NCBI GenBank assembly: GCA_002361955.1
Contig: DESK01000040.1
Location: 1-61,097, forward strand
From: Lachnospiraceae bacterium UBA3316
GTDB taxonomy: Bacteria > Bacillota > Clostridia > Lachnospirales > Lachnospiraceae
DNA: 61,097 nucleotides
Direction of reading: 5' to 3'
The notes beneath the pieces are model-generated. The model made no database searches. It was given only the letters and a program-made list of their open reading frames with translations, and was not told where the DNA came from. Positions within the stretch are counted from its first letter, which is position 1. Every line of letters begins with the position of its first letter. Of the stretch, positions 49,106 through 59,140 are shown in pieces. A program made the translations under genes and the position numbers.

Positions 49106-52100
49106 ATGGCTAGAAAAATGAAAACCATGGATGGTAATCATGCTGCCGCTCATGCTTCCTATGCATTTACCGATGTAGCAGCTATTTACCCGATTACCCC
49201 GTCATCCGTTATGGCTGAAGCTACTGACGAGTGGGCGACCCAGGGAAGAAAGAACATCTTCGGACAGGAAGTTCAGGTTACTGAAATGCAGTCCGAGGCA
49301 GGTGCTTCAGGTACAGTTCACGGATCTCTGGCAGCAGGTGCCCTGACAACTACGTATACAGCATCTCAGGGACTTTTGCTGATGATCCCGAACTTATATA
49401 AGATTGCCGGAGAGCAGCTCCCCGGAGTATTCCATGTATCTGCACGTTGTATTGCCAGCCACGCACTGTCCATCTTTGGCGACCACTCAGACGTTTATGC
49501 CTGCCGTCAGACAGGATGCGCGATGCTCTGTGAGTCCAGCGTACAGGAGGTTATGGACCTGACACCGGTAGCTCATATGGCAGCGATCGAGGGACGTATC
49601 CCCTTCATTAACTTCTTTGACGGTTTCCGTACCTCTCACGAGATCCAGAAGATCGAGACCTGGGATTACGAGGATCTGAAGGACATGGTAAACATGGACG
49701 CTGTGGACGAGTTCAGAAGAAACGCCCTGAACCCGAACCATCCGTGCCAGAGAGGTTCCGCTCAGAACTCCGATATCTTCTTCCAGGCAAGAGAGGCCTG
49801 CAACCCCTACTACGACGCTATGCCGGGTATCGTCCAGAAATACATGGACAAGGTAAACGCGAAGATCGGAACAAATTATAAGCTGTTCAACTACTATGGA
49901 GCAGAGGACGCTGAGAGCGTAATCATCGCTATGGGTTCCGTATGCGATACGATCGATGAGACCATCGACTACCTGGTAGCAGCAGGCCAGAAGGTCGGCG
50001 TTGTAAAGGTTCGCCTGTACAGACCGTTCTCCGCTGAGGCATTGATTGACGCGATTCCGGATTCTGTAAAGAGAATCTCCGTATTAGACAGAACGAAAGA
50101 GCCCGGATCCATGGGCGAGCCGCTGTACCTGGATGTAGTGGCAGCTCTTAAGGGAAGCAAGTTTGACGCAGTTCCCGTATTCTCAGGACGTTACGGACTG
50201 GCTTCTAAGGATACCACACCGGCTCAGATCGTAGCTGTATTCAACAACACAGAGAAAGCAAGATTCACCGTAGGTATCGTAGATGACGTTACCAATCTGT
50301 CACTGGAAGTAGGAGCTCCCCTGGTTACCACACCGGAAGGAACCATCAACTGCAAGTTCTGGGGCCTGGGCGCAGACGGTACTGTAGGCGCGAACAAGAA
50401 CTCCATCAAGATCATCGGTGACAACACAGATATGTATGCGCAGGCATACTTTGACTATGATTCCAAGAAATCCGGCGGCGTTACCATGTCCCACCTGCGT
50501 TTCGGAAAGAGCCCGATCAAATCCACGTATCTGATCAAGCAGGCGAACTTTGTAGCGTGCCACAATCCGTCTTATGTCAACAAATACAACATGGTTCAGG
50601 AGCTGGTAGACGGCGGAACCTTCCTGCTGAACTGCCCGTGGGATATGGAAGGACTTGAGAAGCATCTGCCGGGACAGGTAAAAAGCTTCATCGCCAACCA
50701 CAACATCAAGTTCTATGTGATCGACGGTATCAAGATCGGTAAGGAGATCGGACTTGGCGGACGTATCAACACCGTTCTTCAGTCAGCATTCTTCAAACTG
50801 GCAAACATCATTCCTGAGGAGCAGGCTATCGAGCTGATGAAGGCTGCCGCAAAGGCTACCTACGGAAGAAAGGGCGACGCCATCGTACAGATGAACTATG
50901 ACGCCATCGACGCAGGCGCGAAGCAGGTAGTAGAGGTTACCGTTCCGGAGAGCTGGAAGAACGCAGAGGACGAGGGCCTGGCCGTATCTGTAGCTAAAGA
51001 CGGAAGACAGTCCGTTGTTGACTTTGTAAATAATATCCAGAGCAAGGTAAATGCCCAGGAAGGAAACAACCTGCCTGTATCTGCCTTCAAGGATTATGTA
51101 GATGGAACCACACCGTCCGGAACAGCAGCATACGAGAAGCGCGGCATCGCCGTAGACGTTCCCGTATGGAATCCGGAGAACTGTATCCAGTGTAACCGCT
51201 GCGCATACGTATGTCCTCACGCAGTTATCCGTCCGGTAGCTATGACAGAGGCAGAGGTTGCCGCTGCGCCGGAAGGCATGAAGACTCTTCCGATGACAGG
51301 CATGGCAGATTACAAGTTCGCCATCGTGATGTCTGCTTACGACTGCACAGGCTGCGGTTCCTGCGCAAACGTATGTCCGGGCAAGAAGGGCGCGAAGGCT
51401 CTGGCTATGGAGAACATGGAAGCAAACGCTGGCCTGCAGAAGTACTTCGACTACGCGGTAGAGCTGCCTGCAAAGGCTGACGTTGTTGAGAAATTCAAAG
51501 AGAACACCGTAAAGGGAAGCCAGTTCAAGCAGCCGCTGCTTGAGTTCTCAGGCGCCTGCGCAGGCTGTGGTGAGACTCCGTACGCGAAGCTGATCACACA
51601 GCTGTTCGGTGACAGAATGTACATCGCCAACGCTACAGGATGTTCCTCTATCTGGGGTAACTCCTCACCGTCCACGCCGTACACCGTAAACGCGAAGGGA
51701 CAGGGCCCGGCATGGTCAAACTCCCTGTTCGAGGATAACGCAGAGTTTGGTTATGGTATGCTCCTTGCTCAGAAGGCACTGAGAAACGGCCTGAAGACAA
51801 AGGTAGAAGATGTAGTAGCAAACGGCGACAACGAGGCAGTAAAGGCTGCCGGTCAGGAATGGCTGGATACCTTCTCCTCAGGAGTACTGAACGGACCGGC
51901 TACCGATAAGCTGGTGGCTGCTCTGGAGGCCTGCGGATGCGAGAAGGCTCAGGCGATCCTGAAAGACAAAGATTTCCTGGCTAAGAAATCCCAGTGGATC
52001 TTCGGCGGTGACGGATGGGCATACGATATCGGCTTCGGCGGCGTAGACCACGTACTGGCAAGCGGACAGGATATCAACATCATGGTATTCGATACCGAGG

Positions 52101-52645
52101 TTTACTCCAACACCGGCGGACAGTCTTCGAAGTCTACTCCGACAGGTGCTGTAGCCCAGTTCGCTGCAGGCGGTAAAGAAGTGAAGAAGAAAGATATGGC
52201 AAGCATCGCTATGAGCTATGGCTATGTATACGTAGCACAGATCTCCATGGGCGCTGACTTCAACCAGACCGTAAAGGCGATCGCAGAGGCAGAGGCATAT
52301 CCGGGACCGTCCCTGATCATCGCTTACGCTCCGTGTATCAACCACGGTATCAAGAAGGGCATGAGCAAGGCACAGACCGAGGAAGAGCTGGCTGTGAAGT
52401 GCGGATACTGGCACAACTTCCGCTTCAATCCTGCATTGAAGGCAGAAGGAAAACCGGCATTCACTCTGGACAGCAAGGCTCCGGCCGGAGATTATCAGGA
52501 GTTCCTGAACGGCGAGGTTCGTTACAACTCTCTGATGCGCTCCAATCCTGAGAAGGCTAAGAGACTCTTCGCCAAGAACGAGGAAGAGGCAAAGGCAAGA
52601 TACGAGTATCTGAACAAGCTGATCACTCTGCACGGCGCAGAATAA
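49106..52645 (+). CDS. nifJ: Pyruvate:ferredoxin (flavodoxin) oxidoreductase
   Basis: A 1179-aa single-chain PFOR that oxidatively decarboxylates pyruvate to acetyl-CoA and CO2 and reduces ferredoxin, central to clostridial fermentation. Domains in order: pyrimidine-binding (AAIYPITPSSVMAE; TASQGLLLMIPNLYK), transketolase-like, gamma domain, and a bacterial ferredoxin domain with two clusters (CIQCNRCAYVCPHAV, CTGCGSCANVCPGK). The TPP-binding domain with CAGCGETPYAKLITQLFGD and the NTGGQSSKST loop follows. Both [4Fe-4S] sets and the extra Cys near GCGETP are present. GGAGG precedes ATG 49106. Codon bias is very strong, fitting high expression. Confidence 0.97.
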   Translation: MARKMKTMDGNHAAAHASYAFTDVAAIYPITPSSVMAEATDEWATQGRKNIFGQEVQVTEMQSEAGASGTVHGSLAAGALTTTYTASQGLLLMIPNLYKIAGEQLPGVFHVSARCIASHALSIFGDHSDVYACRQTGCAMLCESSVQEVMDLTPVAHMAAIEGRIPFINFFDGFRTSHEIQKIETWDYEDLKDMVNMDAVDEFRRNALNPNHPCQRGSAQNSDIFFQAREACNPYYDAMPGIVQKYMDKVNAKIGTNYKLFNYYGAEDAESVIIAMGSVCDTIDETIDYLVAAGQKVGVVKVRLYRPFSAEALIDAIPDSVKRISVLDRTKEPGSMGEPLYLDVVAALKGSKFDAVPVFSGRYGLASKDTTPAQIVAVFNNTEKARFTVGIVDDVTNLSLEVGAPLVTTPEGTINCKFWGLGADGTVGANKNSIKIIGDNTDMYAQAYFDYDSKKSGGVTMSHLRFGKSPIKSTYLIKQANFVACHNPSYVNKYNMVQELVDGGTFLLNCPWDMEGLEKHLPGQVKSFIANHNIKFYVIDGIKIGKEIGLGGRINTVLQSAFFKLANIIPEEQAIELMKAAAKATYGRKGDAIVQMNYDAIDAGAKQVVEVTVPESWKNAEDEGLAVSVAKDGRQSVVDFVNNIQSKVNAQEGNNLPVSAFKDYVDGTTPSGTAAYEKRGIAVDVPVWNPENCIQCNRCAYVCPHAVIRPVAMTEAEVAAAPEGMKTLPMTGMADYKFAIVMSAYDCTGCGSCANVCPGKKGAKALAMENMEANAGLQKYFDYAVELPAKADVVEKFKENTVKGSQFKQPLLEFSGACAGCGETPYAKLITQLFGDRMYIANATGCSSIWGNSSPSTPYTVNAKGQGPAWSNSLFEDNAEFGYGMLLAQKALRNGLKTKVEDVVANGDNEAVKAAGQEWLDTFSSGVLNGPATDKLVAALEACGCEKAQAILKDKDFLAKKSQWIFGGDGWAYDIGFGGVDHVLASGQDINIMVFDTEVYSNTGGQSSKSTPTGAVAQFAAGGKEVKKKDMASIAMSYGYVYVAQISMGADFNQTVKAIAEAEAYPGPSLIIAYAPCINHGIKKGMSKAQTEEELAVKCGYWHNFRFNPALKAEGKPAFTLDSKAPAGDYQEFLNGEVRYNSLMRSNPEKAKRLFAKNEEEAKARYEYLNKLITLHGAE

Positions 52646-52666
52646 GAATAGTTACAATGCTTTTTC

Positions 52667-52698
52667 AAAAGGGCAGACGCGAAAGCGCCTGCCCTTTT
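52667..52698 (+). terminator. Terminator after PFOR
   Basis: AAAAGGGCAG-ACGC-GAAA-GCGC-CTGCCCTTTT. Confidence 0.85.
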
Positions 52699-52701
52699 GT
52701 C

Positions 52702-52730
52702 TTGACACAGAAGTACGTGTATCCTATGAT
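52702..52730 (+). promoter_or_regulatory. Promoter
   Basis: TTGACA (52702-52707), a 17-base spacer and TATGAT (52725-52730), serving the secreted protein at 52764. Confidence 0.8.
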
Positions 52731-52763
52731 ACAGAAAAAGAAAAGCAAGGAGGAATGAGGATT

Positions 52764-53501
52764 ATGAAACATGGGAAAAGGTATCTGCTGGCAGCTGCTG
52801 TTCTCTGCCTGGCGCTGCTGCCCTTGGGGAAGGCCAGGGCCGCGGAAAGGCTCTTTGACATCGTGGTGAAGGACGGGTACAGCACCCAGACCATCGAGAT
52901 GAAGTATGGGAAAACGCCTTACGGCTATACGTCCTACTATGCCAACCAGTCGCTGATCTATGTGCATCCAAAGTCTAAGAAGGTGACCTTCTCCGTAAAG
53001 CGCAATACGAGTTCCCGGTATGGGAATTTCCATTTTGCCCAGACAGAGATGAAGCCCGGGGATCAGCCGGTGGGCAACCTGTTCAACTACACGGTGGACG
53101 GAAGGATGCGTGCCTGGATGTTCACTGTCCGCAAATACGTAAAGCCTGAGATCACAGGCCTGAAGGTTTCCTATTCGCCCAGGGTTGGGACACTGACACA
53201 GAAGAAAAAGAGCTATGCCAGAATAAAGGCCACCGTCAAGGCGGAGGTTCCCGTGAAGACGGTGATCTGCATCCTGAATGAGAAGGGAAGGGCCGTCTAC
53301 AAAAAGACGGACAGCGCCGACGCCACCAAAACCTACCTGCTGAAATGGGACGGAAGGGCCTCGAAGGGAAATTCGGCAAAGCTGAAGGCAGGCGAGAAAG
53401 TCCCGGCGGGGGAGTATACCGTCAGGATCACGGTGCATCCTCAGACTGGCGGCAAAGTCAAAGAGGTTGTGCGCCAGGAAAAGCTGAAGGTAGGGCAGTA
53501 A
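52764..53501 (+). CDS. Secreted protein with FlgD-like Ig domain
   Basis: A 245-aa exported protein. The signal peptide (KRYLLAAAVLCLALLPLGKARA) is followed by a domain of about 115 residues without a clear family (FDIVVKDGYSTQTIEMKYG), then a C-terminal beta domain. There, YLLKWDGRASKGN and VPAGEYTVRITVHPQTGG resemble the FlgD Ig-like fold. No anchor is seen, so it is probably released or wall-associated. ATG 52764 (MKHGKRY) is preferred over ATG 52755 because it gives the better spacing from AAGGAGG. It has its own promoter and lies between two strong units. Confidence 0.7.
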   Translation: MKHGKRYLLAAAVLCLALLPLGKARAAERLFDIVVKDGYSTQTIEMKYGKTPYGYTSYYANQSLIYVHPKSKKVTFSVKRNTSSRYGNFHFAQTEMKPGDQPVGNLFNYTVDGRMRAWMFTVRKYVKPEITGLKVSYSPRVGTLTQKKKSYARIKATVKAEVPVKTVICILNEKGRAVYKKTDSADATKTYLLKWDGRASKGNSAKLKAGEKVPAGEYTVRITVHPQTGGKVKEVVRQEKLKVGQ

Positions 53502-53530
53502 CCCTGCTCGCGGAAATTAGTTGCCTGCGT

Positions 53531-53559
53531 TTGCATCTTAGGTGAATAAATGCTATAAT
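53531..53559 (+). promoter_or_regulatory. Promoter of the M16C peptidase gene
   Basis: TTGCAT (53531-53536), a 17-base spacer and TATAAT (53554-53559). Confidence 0.65.
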
Positions 53560-53608
53560 CCCGGTAACGCTTGGTATTGACAAAAGAAACGGAGGATAGA
53601 AGCCATTT

Positions 53609-56521
53609 ATGGAGATCAAAGCATATGAATTACTGAAAAAGGAAGAGATCGGGGATGTCCATTCCACAGGATATCTCTTTCGTCATATAAAGAGCGGGGC
53701 CAGGATCAGCGTTCTTTCCAACGATGATGAAAACAAGGTGTTTTCCATCGCTTTTCGGACCACACCGGAGGACAGCACCGGCGTAGCCCACATCCTGGAG
53801 CACAGCGTACTGTGCGGCAGCAAGAAATTCCCGTCCAAGGATCCCTTTGTGGAATTAGTGAAAGGATCCCTGAATACCTTTTTAAATGCCATGACTTACC
53901 CGGACAAGACGATGTATCCGGTGGCAAGCTGCAACGACGCGGATTTTAAAAATCTGATGCACGTCTATATGGACGCTGTCTTTTACCCCAATATTTACCA
54001 GAAGGAGGAGATCTTCCGCCAGGAGGGATGGAATTATCACCTGGAGAGCGCGGAGGATGAGCTGACGTACAACGGCGTGGTGTACAATGAAATGAAGGGG
54101 GCCTTTTCTTCACCGGAGGATGTGCTGGAGCGGGAAATCTTAAATTCCCTGTATCCGGACACTGTCTATGGGAATGAATCCGGCGGGGATCCGGAGTGCA
54201 TTCCTGATTTGAAATATTCCGAATTTTTAAGCTTTCACAGTAAATATTATCACCCCTCCAATAGCTACATTTATCTGTACGGCAACATGGATATCGAGGA
54301 GAGGCTGGAGTGGCTGGACCGGGAGTACCTGAGCAAATTTGACGCCATGGAGATCGATTCGGAGATCGGGCTGCAGGCCGCCTTTGAGGAGCCGAAGGAA
54401 ATCCGCAAGAAGTATTCCATCTCCAACAGTGATTCGGTGGAAGACAATACGTATCTTTCCTTTAACGCGTCCATCGGCACCAGCCTGGACGTACAGCTGG
54501 CCAACGCCTTCGCGGTGATTGAGTACGCCCTGCTCTCGGCGCCAGGCGCGCCCTTAAAGCAGGCCCTCCTCGACGCGAAGATCGGAAAGGACATCATGGG
54601 ATCCTACGACAGCGGCACGTACCAGCCTGTCTTTTCCGTGATCGCCAAGAATTCCAATCCGGAGAAAAAAGAGGAGTTCTTAAACATCATCCGCCAGGTG
54701 CTGACGGAGACCGTCCAGAACGGCGTGGACGAGAAGGCGCTCCGGGCAGGGATCAACTACATGGAATTCCGGTTCCGGGAGGCGGATTACGGCAGCTTCC
54801 CCAAAGGCCTGATGTACGGCATCGATATGATGGATTCCTGGCTTTACGATGAGGAGAAGCCCTTTGAATATCTCCATCAGCTCGCCGTGTTTGATTTCCT
54901 GAAAAGCCAGGTGGAGACAGGATATTTTGAAAATCTGATCCGGGACTACCTGCTGGAGAACCCCCACGCCACTGTGGTGATCGTGGAGCCGGAAAAGGGG
55001 CTGACGGCAAAGATGGAGGAGGCAGTTCGGGAGAAGCTGGCCGCTTATAAGGCCTCCCTCAGCCCGGAGGAGATTCAGGAGCTGATCGAAAAGACAAAGA
55101 AGCTGGCCCATTTCCAGGAGACGCCGGCCACCCAGGAAGAGCTGGAGGCCATTCCCATGCTCTCCATCGGGGATATCGGGCGGAAGGCCCAGCCCCTGTA
55201 CAATACAGAGCATGAGATCGACGGAACCAGGATGCTCCATCACGAGATCTGTACCAACGGGATCGCGTACCTGAGCCTGATGTTTGATACAAAGTATGTG
55301 AAAAAGGAGCTGCTGCCCTACCTTGGCATTCTCAAAGGCGTTCTTGGAATGATCGATACGGAGCATTATTCCTACGGGGAGCTCTTCCATGAGATCAATA
55401 TGCGCACAGGCGGCATCTATACGGCCATCGACGTATGCCCCAATAAGAAGGAGCCCGGTGCCTACCGGACAGCCTTTACCCTGCGGGCCAAGTCCCTCTA
55501 CGGGGAGCTGGAGTTTGTAGGGAAAATGGCGGAGGAGATCCTCTTTTCCTCTAAGCTGGAGGATGAGAAACGCCTCTATGAGATCGTGGCACAGCTGAAA
55601 TCACGGCTGGAGATGCACTTGAATTCTGCCGGGCACTCCACGGCGGCGCTGCGTTCCATGGCATATTTCTCCAATGTGGCAGCCTTTAATGAGGCTGTGG
55701 GAGGCGTGGCCTTCTACAAGCTGGTGGCTGACATCGAGGAGCATTTTGAGGAGAAGAAAGAGGAGCTGACGGCTATTTTGAAGGAGCTGGTATCCTGCAT
55801 CTTCCGCAGGGATACGCTGATAGCTGACTGTACGGCGGAGAAGGAAGGCTTTGAGAAGGCGGCAGAACTGGTGCGCGGCCTGAAGGAGAAGCTTCCGGAG
55901 GGCGGACTGCCTGTGCAGGAGCAGATCCGGGCCCTGGGACAGAAAAACGAGGGCTTTATGACCTCGGCAAAGATCCAGTACGGGGCAAGGTCAGGAAATT
56001 TCCTGGCGGCAGGCTATTCCTACACAGGGGCGATGCGTATTTTGAAGGTGATCCTGAACTATGGCTACCTGTGGGAAAATATCCGGGTGAAGGGCGGCGC
56101 CTACGGCTGCATGAGCGGCTTTGGCGTCATGGGAGATACGTATTTTGTATCTTACAGGGATCCCCATTTGAAGCAGACAAACCAGGTGTTTGAGGGAATC
56201 GCGGACTATGTGAAGAACTTTACGGTGAGCCAGAGGGATATGACAAAGTATATCATCGGGGCCATCAGTGAGATGGATACGCCCCTGACTCCCATGGCCA
56301 AGGGAATGCGTTCCTTAAATGCCTATATGAGCGGCATCACCGAGGAAGATTTCCAGAGGGAGAGAGATCAGGTGCTCGGGGCGGACCAGGAGGCCATCCG
56401 TGCCCTGGCAGAGCCTGTGGCGGCCGTGCTGTCCCAGGGAAATATCTGTGTGATCGGAAATGAGGAGAAGCTGGCCAGCGAAAAGGAGCTGTTTGCAGAG
56501 CTGGTTCCCTTTGTGGGGTAA
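53609..56521 (+). CDS. M16C insulinase-family metallopeptidase (PreP-like)
   Basis: A 970-aa zinc peptidase made of two homologous halves. The inverted zinc motif HILEH is in GVAHILEHSVLCGSKKFP, with the distal Glu in YNGVVYNEMKGAFSSPE. The C-terminal inactive half (RMLHHEICTNGIAYLSLMF; GGAYGCMSGF, with its conserved R/Y element GAYGC) completes the clamshell. Length fits the presequence protease subfamily, which degrades short unstructured peptides. No signal peptide is seen, so it is probably cytoplasmic. ATG 53609 has GGAGG upstream. era follows in the same direction after 71 bases. Confidence 0.93.
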   Translation: MEIKAYELLKKEEIGDVHSTGYLFRHIKSGARISVLSNDDENKVFSIAFRTTPEDSTGVAHILEHSVLCGSKKFPSKDPFVELVKGSLNTFLNAMTYPDKTMYPVASCNDADFKNLMHVYMDAVFYPNIYQKEEIFRQEGWNYHLESAEDELTYNGVVYNEMKGAFSSPEDVLEREILNSLYPDTVYGNESGGDPECIPDLKYSEFLSFHSKYYHPSNSYIYLYGNMDIEERLEWLDREYLSKFDAMEIDSEIGLQAAFEEPKEIRKKYSISNSDSVEDNTYLSFNASIGTSLDVQLANAFAVIEYALLSAPGAPLKQALLDAKIGKDIMGSYDSGTYQPVFSVIAKNSNPEKKEEFLNIIRQVLTETVQNGVDEKALRAGINYMEFRFREADYGSFPKGLMYGIDMMDSWLYDEEKPFEYLHQLAVFDFLKSQVETGYFENLIRDYLLENPHATVVIVEPEKGLTAKMEEAVREKLAAYKASLSPEEIQELIEKTKKLAHFQETPATQEELEAIPMLSIGDIGRKAQPLYNTEHEIDGTRMLHHEICTNGIAYLSLMFDTKYVKKELLPYLGILKGVLGMIDTEHYSYGELFHEINMRTGGIYTAIDVCPNKKEPGAYRTAFTLRAKSLYGELEFVGKMAEEILFSSKLEDEKRLYEIVAQLKSRLEMHLNSAGHSTAALRSMAYFSNVAAFNEAVGGVAFYKLVADIEEHFEEKKEELTAILKELVSCIFRRDTLIADCTAEKEGFEKAAELVRGLKEKLPEGGLPVQEQIRALGQKNEGFMTSAKIQYGARSGNFLAAGYSYTGAMRILKVILNYGYLWENIRVKGGAYGCMSGFGVMGDTYFVSYRDPHLKQTNQVFEGIADYVKNFTVSQRDMTKYIIGAISEMDTPLTPMAKGMRSLNAYMSGITEEDFQRERDQVLGADQEAIRALAEPVAAVLSQGNICVIGNEEKLASEKELFAELVPFVG

Positions 56522-56592
56522 AGAAACGGCAGGCGTTACAGCCTGAAACAGAGGCAGAAAAAGGATTTTACAGGTAAGGCAGGAGGAAATAT

Positions 56593-57498
56593 ATGGAGAA
56601 AAGCTGCAAATCAGGGTTTGTGACCCTTATCGGCAGGCCAAATGTGGGCAAATCTACGCTGATGAACCACCTGATCGGGCAGAAGATCGCGATCACATCC
56701 AGCAAGCCCCAGACCACGCGAAACAGGATCCAGACGGTGTATACCTGCGAGCAGGGACAGATCGTATTTCTGGACACGCCGGGGATCCATAAGGCGAAGA
56801 ATAAGCTGGGCGAATATATGGTAAATGTGGCGGAGCGCACAGTCAGCGAGGTGGACGTAGTCCTGTGGCTGGTGGAGCCCACCACCTTTATCGGGGCGGG
56901 GGAGCGCCATATTGCGGAGCAATTGGGAAAGATTTCCACGCCGGTGATCCTGGTGATCAACAAGATCGATACGGTTAAGAAAGAAGAGATCCTGAAATTC
57001 ATCGACGAGTACCGGAAGATCTATGATTTCGCGGAGATCATACCGGTATCGGCGTTAAAGGGCATCAACACCCAGGATATCATTGACACGCTGTTCAAAT
57101 ATCTTCCCTACGGGCCCATGTTCTACGATGAGGACACGGTGACAGACCAGCCCCAGAGGCAGATCGCGGCGGAATTGATCAGGGAGAAAGCATTGCGGTG
57201 CTTAAATGAGGAGATCCCCCACGGGATCGCCGTCTCAGTGGACACAATGAAGGAGCGCAAAAAGGGCCATATCATGGACGTGGAGGCCACCATTGTCTGT
57301 GAGAAGGATTCCCACAAGGGCATCATCATCGGAAAAGGCGGCTCCATGCTGAAGAAGATCGGCGCGGCGGCCCGGTATGAGATGGAGGAGATGCTGGAGA
57401 TGAAGGTGAACCTGCAGCTCTGGGTGAAGGTAAAGAAGGACTGGAGGGACAGCGACTTTCTGATCAAGAACTTCGGATATGACAAGAAGGAGATCTGA
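56593..57498 (+). CDS. era: GTPase Era
   Basis: A 301-aa GTPase for 16S rRNA 3'-end maturation and 30S assembly. It has G1 GRPNVGKST, the G2 region QTTRNRIQTVYT, G3 DTPGIHK, G4 NKID and the G5 area SALKG. A C-terminal KH domain (VEATIVCEKDSHKGIIIGKG) binds the 16S tail. AGGAGG precedes the ATG. Its stop codon shares one base with the recO start, so the two are translationally coupled. Confidence 0.97.
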   Translation: MEKSCKSGFVTLIGRPNVGKSTLMNHLIGQKIAITSSKPQTTRNRIQTVYTCEQGQIVFLDTPGIHKAKNKLGEYMVNVAERTVSEVDVVLWLVEPTTFIGAGERHIAEQLGKISTPVILVINKIDTVKKEEILKFIDEYRKIYDFAEIIPVSALKGINTQDIIDTLFKYLPYGPMFYDEDTVTDQPQRQIAAELIREKALRCLNEEIPHGIAVSVDTMKERKKGHIMDVEATIVCEKDSHKGIIIGKGGSMLKKIGAAARYEMEEMLEMKVNLQLWVKVKKDWRDSDFLIKNFGYDKKEI

Positions 57499-58247
57499 TG
57501 AAGGAACTGCTGAGCCTGACGGGGATGGTGCTTTCGGCCGTCCCCATGGGAGAATACGATAAGCGGGTGGTAGTGCTCACCAGGGAGAGGGGAAAGATCA
57601 CGGCCTTCGCCAGAGGAGCCAGGAAGCCAAACGGAAATCTGCTGGCGGCGGCAAATCCCTTCTGTTTCGGTCAGTTCTCCTTCTATGAGGGCAGAAATTC
57701 CTACACCATGGTTCAGGCGGAGGTGAAAAACTACTTCCGGGAGCTGGCCCAGGATGTGGAGGGAGCATATTACGGATTTTATTTTATGGAGTTTGCCGAC
57801 TACTATGCCAGGGAGAACAACGACGAGGCGCAGATGCTGAATCTTCTCTATGTGTCCCTGCGGGCCCTCTTAAATAAGAAGCTGGACAGGGAGCTGGTGC
57901 GGACAGTCTTTGAGCTGAAGGCCATGGTGATAAACGGGGAGTACCCGGAGACCTTTGTCTGTGTGGAATGCGGGAAACGGGAAGGGCTGGCCGCCTTCGT
58001 GCCCAAACGGGACGGCTGTGTGTGCCGGGACTGCGCCCCCCGTTACGGCGGCGGGATCCCGCTGCTTTCCTCCACCGTCTATACGCTGCAGTATGTGGTG
58101 GCGTCCCCCCTGCAAAAGCTGTACACCTTTACGGTGACGCCGGAGGTTTTGAAGGAATTTCAGGAAGTGGTGGGGCGGTTCCGCAAAAAGTACATAGAAA
58201 AGCCGTTCAAGTCCCTGGAGATTTTGGACATCATCCGGAATTATTAG
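57498..58247 (+). CDS. recO: DNA repair protein RecO
   Basis: A 249-aa recombination mediator helping RecA load on gapped DNA with RecFR. It has the N-terminal OB fold (TGMVLSAVPMGEYDKRVVVL; GKITAFARGARKP) and a C-terminal helical domain. The zinc site CVECGKREG and, after a short loop, CVCRDC is complete. It follows era directly, the usual clostridial order. Confidence 0.96.
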   Translation: MKELLSLTGMVLSAVPMGEYDKRVVVLTRERGKITAFARGARKPNGNLLAAANPFCFGQFSFYEGRNSYTMVQAEVKNYFRELAQDVEGAYYGFYFMEFADYYARENNDEAQMLNLLYVSLRALLNKKLDRELVRTVFELKAMVINGEYPETFVCVECGKREGLAAFVPKRDGCVCRDCAPRYGGGIPLLSSTVYTLQYVVASPLQKLYTFTVTPEVLKEFQEVVGRFRKKYIEKPFKSLEILDIIRNY

Positions 58248-58276
58248 TTGACAAGGGAATTTTATGATATTATGAT
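58248..58276 (+). promoter_or_regulatory. Promoter of the lipoprotein-glyS unit
   Basis: TTGACA (58248-58253), a 17-base spacer and TATGAT (58271-58276). Confidence 0.75.
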
Positions 58277-58284
58277 GATGCAAG

Positions 58285-58312
58285 GTAACTGTGAGGGTAT
58301 GGAAACAGTTAC
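58285..58312 (+). promoter_or_regulatory. Leader hairpin of the lipoprotein-glyS unit
   Basis: GTAACTGT (58285-58292) and ACAGTTAC (58305-58312), followed downstream by GCCCGAATGGGC. A glycine riboswitch or T-box was looked for because glyS is near; neither consensus is seen. Confidence 0.5.
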
Positions 58313-58388
58313 GGTGCAAGGGTGAAAACCATGAGAAACAGCCCGAATGGGCGGAGTTTGTCTGTGAGTCAGACTATGGAGGGTATCA

Positions 58389-59108
58389 ATGAAAAAAACA
58401 AAGGGGTTACTTTTAGCTGTTGTGGCCTTGGGGCTTCTGACGGGATGCCGGAAGTTCTCGCCGGAGGAGACGGCCGTCTCCATCGGAAAGGACGGGGCAG
58501 TGACAGCGGCAGTCATCGATAAGCTGGATAAGAGCTACTATGACGCGGAGGAATTGAAGGCAAATGTGGAGAGCAGCGTGGCCGAGTACACGAAGGGCGC
58601 AGGGGAGGATGCCCTCACGGTGGAAAAGCTGGAGATCGGCGAAGAGGGAGATGTGGAGCTTCTGATGAAGTACGCTTCCTACAAAGATTATGCCGCTTTC
58701 AATAACGTGGATTTCTACGTGGGAGATATTACCGACGCCTACAATAACGGCGGTTACCGCTTTGAGACCGGCTTTTATCAGGTGGAGAAGGGAGAGATCG
58801 CGGAGGAGGAGATCCAGCGGGAGGAAATCTTCGCGGGAGTGAATCATCCCATGGTCGTTTTTTCGGAGGATATGGCTGTGGAGGTTCCGGGAAAGATCCT
58901 CTACGTGAGCAGCAACGTGGAATTGACCGGAAAGAAGTCGGCCAGGATGGCGGGCAGCGGAGCAAGCACAGAGACGGAAAGCGAACAGGCGACGGAACAA
59001 AAAGAGAGCGGGGCGGCCGGGGACGCCCAGGAGATCACGCCCAAAGTGGAGCTGATCCAGGGCGGAGAGAACGAAAGCGCCGGATTGGCCTATATCATTT
59101 ATGAATAA
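58389..59108 (+). CDS. Predicted lipoprotein, unknown family
   Basis: A 239-aa lipoprotein: KKTKGLLLAVVALGLLTGC gives the lipobox with Cys20. The mature part (AVSIGKDGAVTAAVIDKLDK; DFYVGDITDAYNNGGYRFE) is a single domain of about 170 residues. A Ser/Thr/Glu-rich linker and a short C-terminal strand follow. No family is recognised. It ends at 59108, and glyS begins 32 bases later, so the two probably share a transcript. Confidence 0.7.
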   Translation: MKKTKGLLLAVVALGLLTGCRKFSPEETAVSIGKDGAVTAAVIDKLDKSYYDAEELKANVESSVAEYTKGAGEDALTVEKLEIGEEGDVELLMKYASYKDYAAFNNVDFYVGDITDAYNNGGYRFETGFYQVEKGEIAEEEIQREEIFAGVNHPMVVFSEDMAVEVPGKILYVSSNVELTGKKSARMAGSGASTETESEQATEQKESGAAGDAQEITPKVELIQGGENESAGLAYIIYE

Positions 59109-59140
59109 TGTTAAATTATATAGAAGGTGAGGAGAAGAAC

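Noticed and set aside
58277..58388. Glycine riboswitch or T-box ahead of glyS
   Set aside because: No T-box sequence (TGGNACCGCG) and no glycine aptamer pattern; the leader also serves a lipoprotein gene first.
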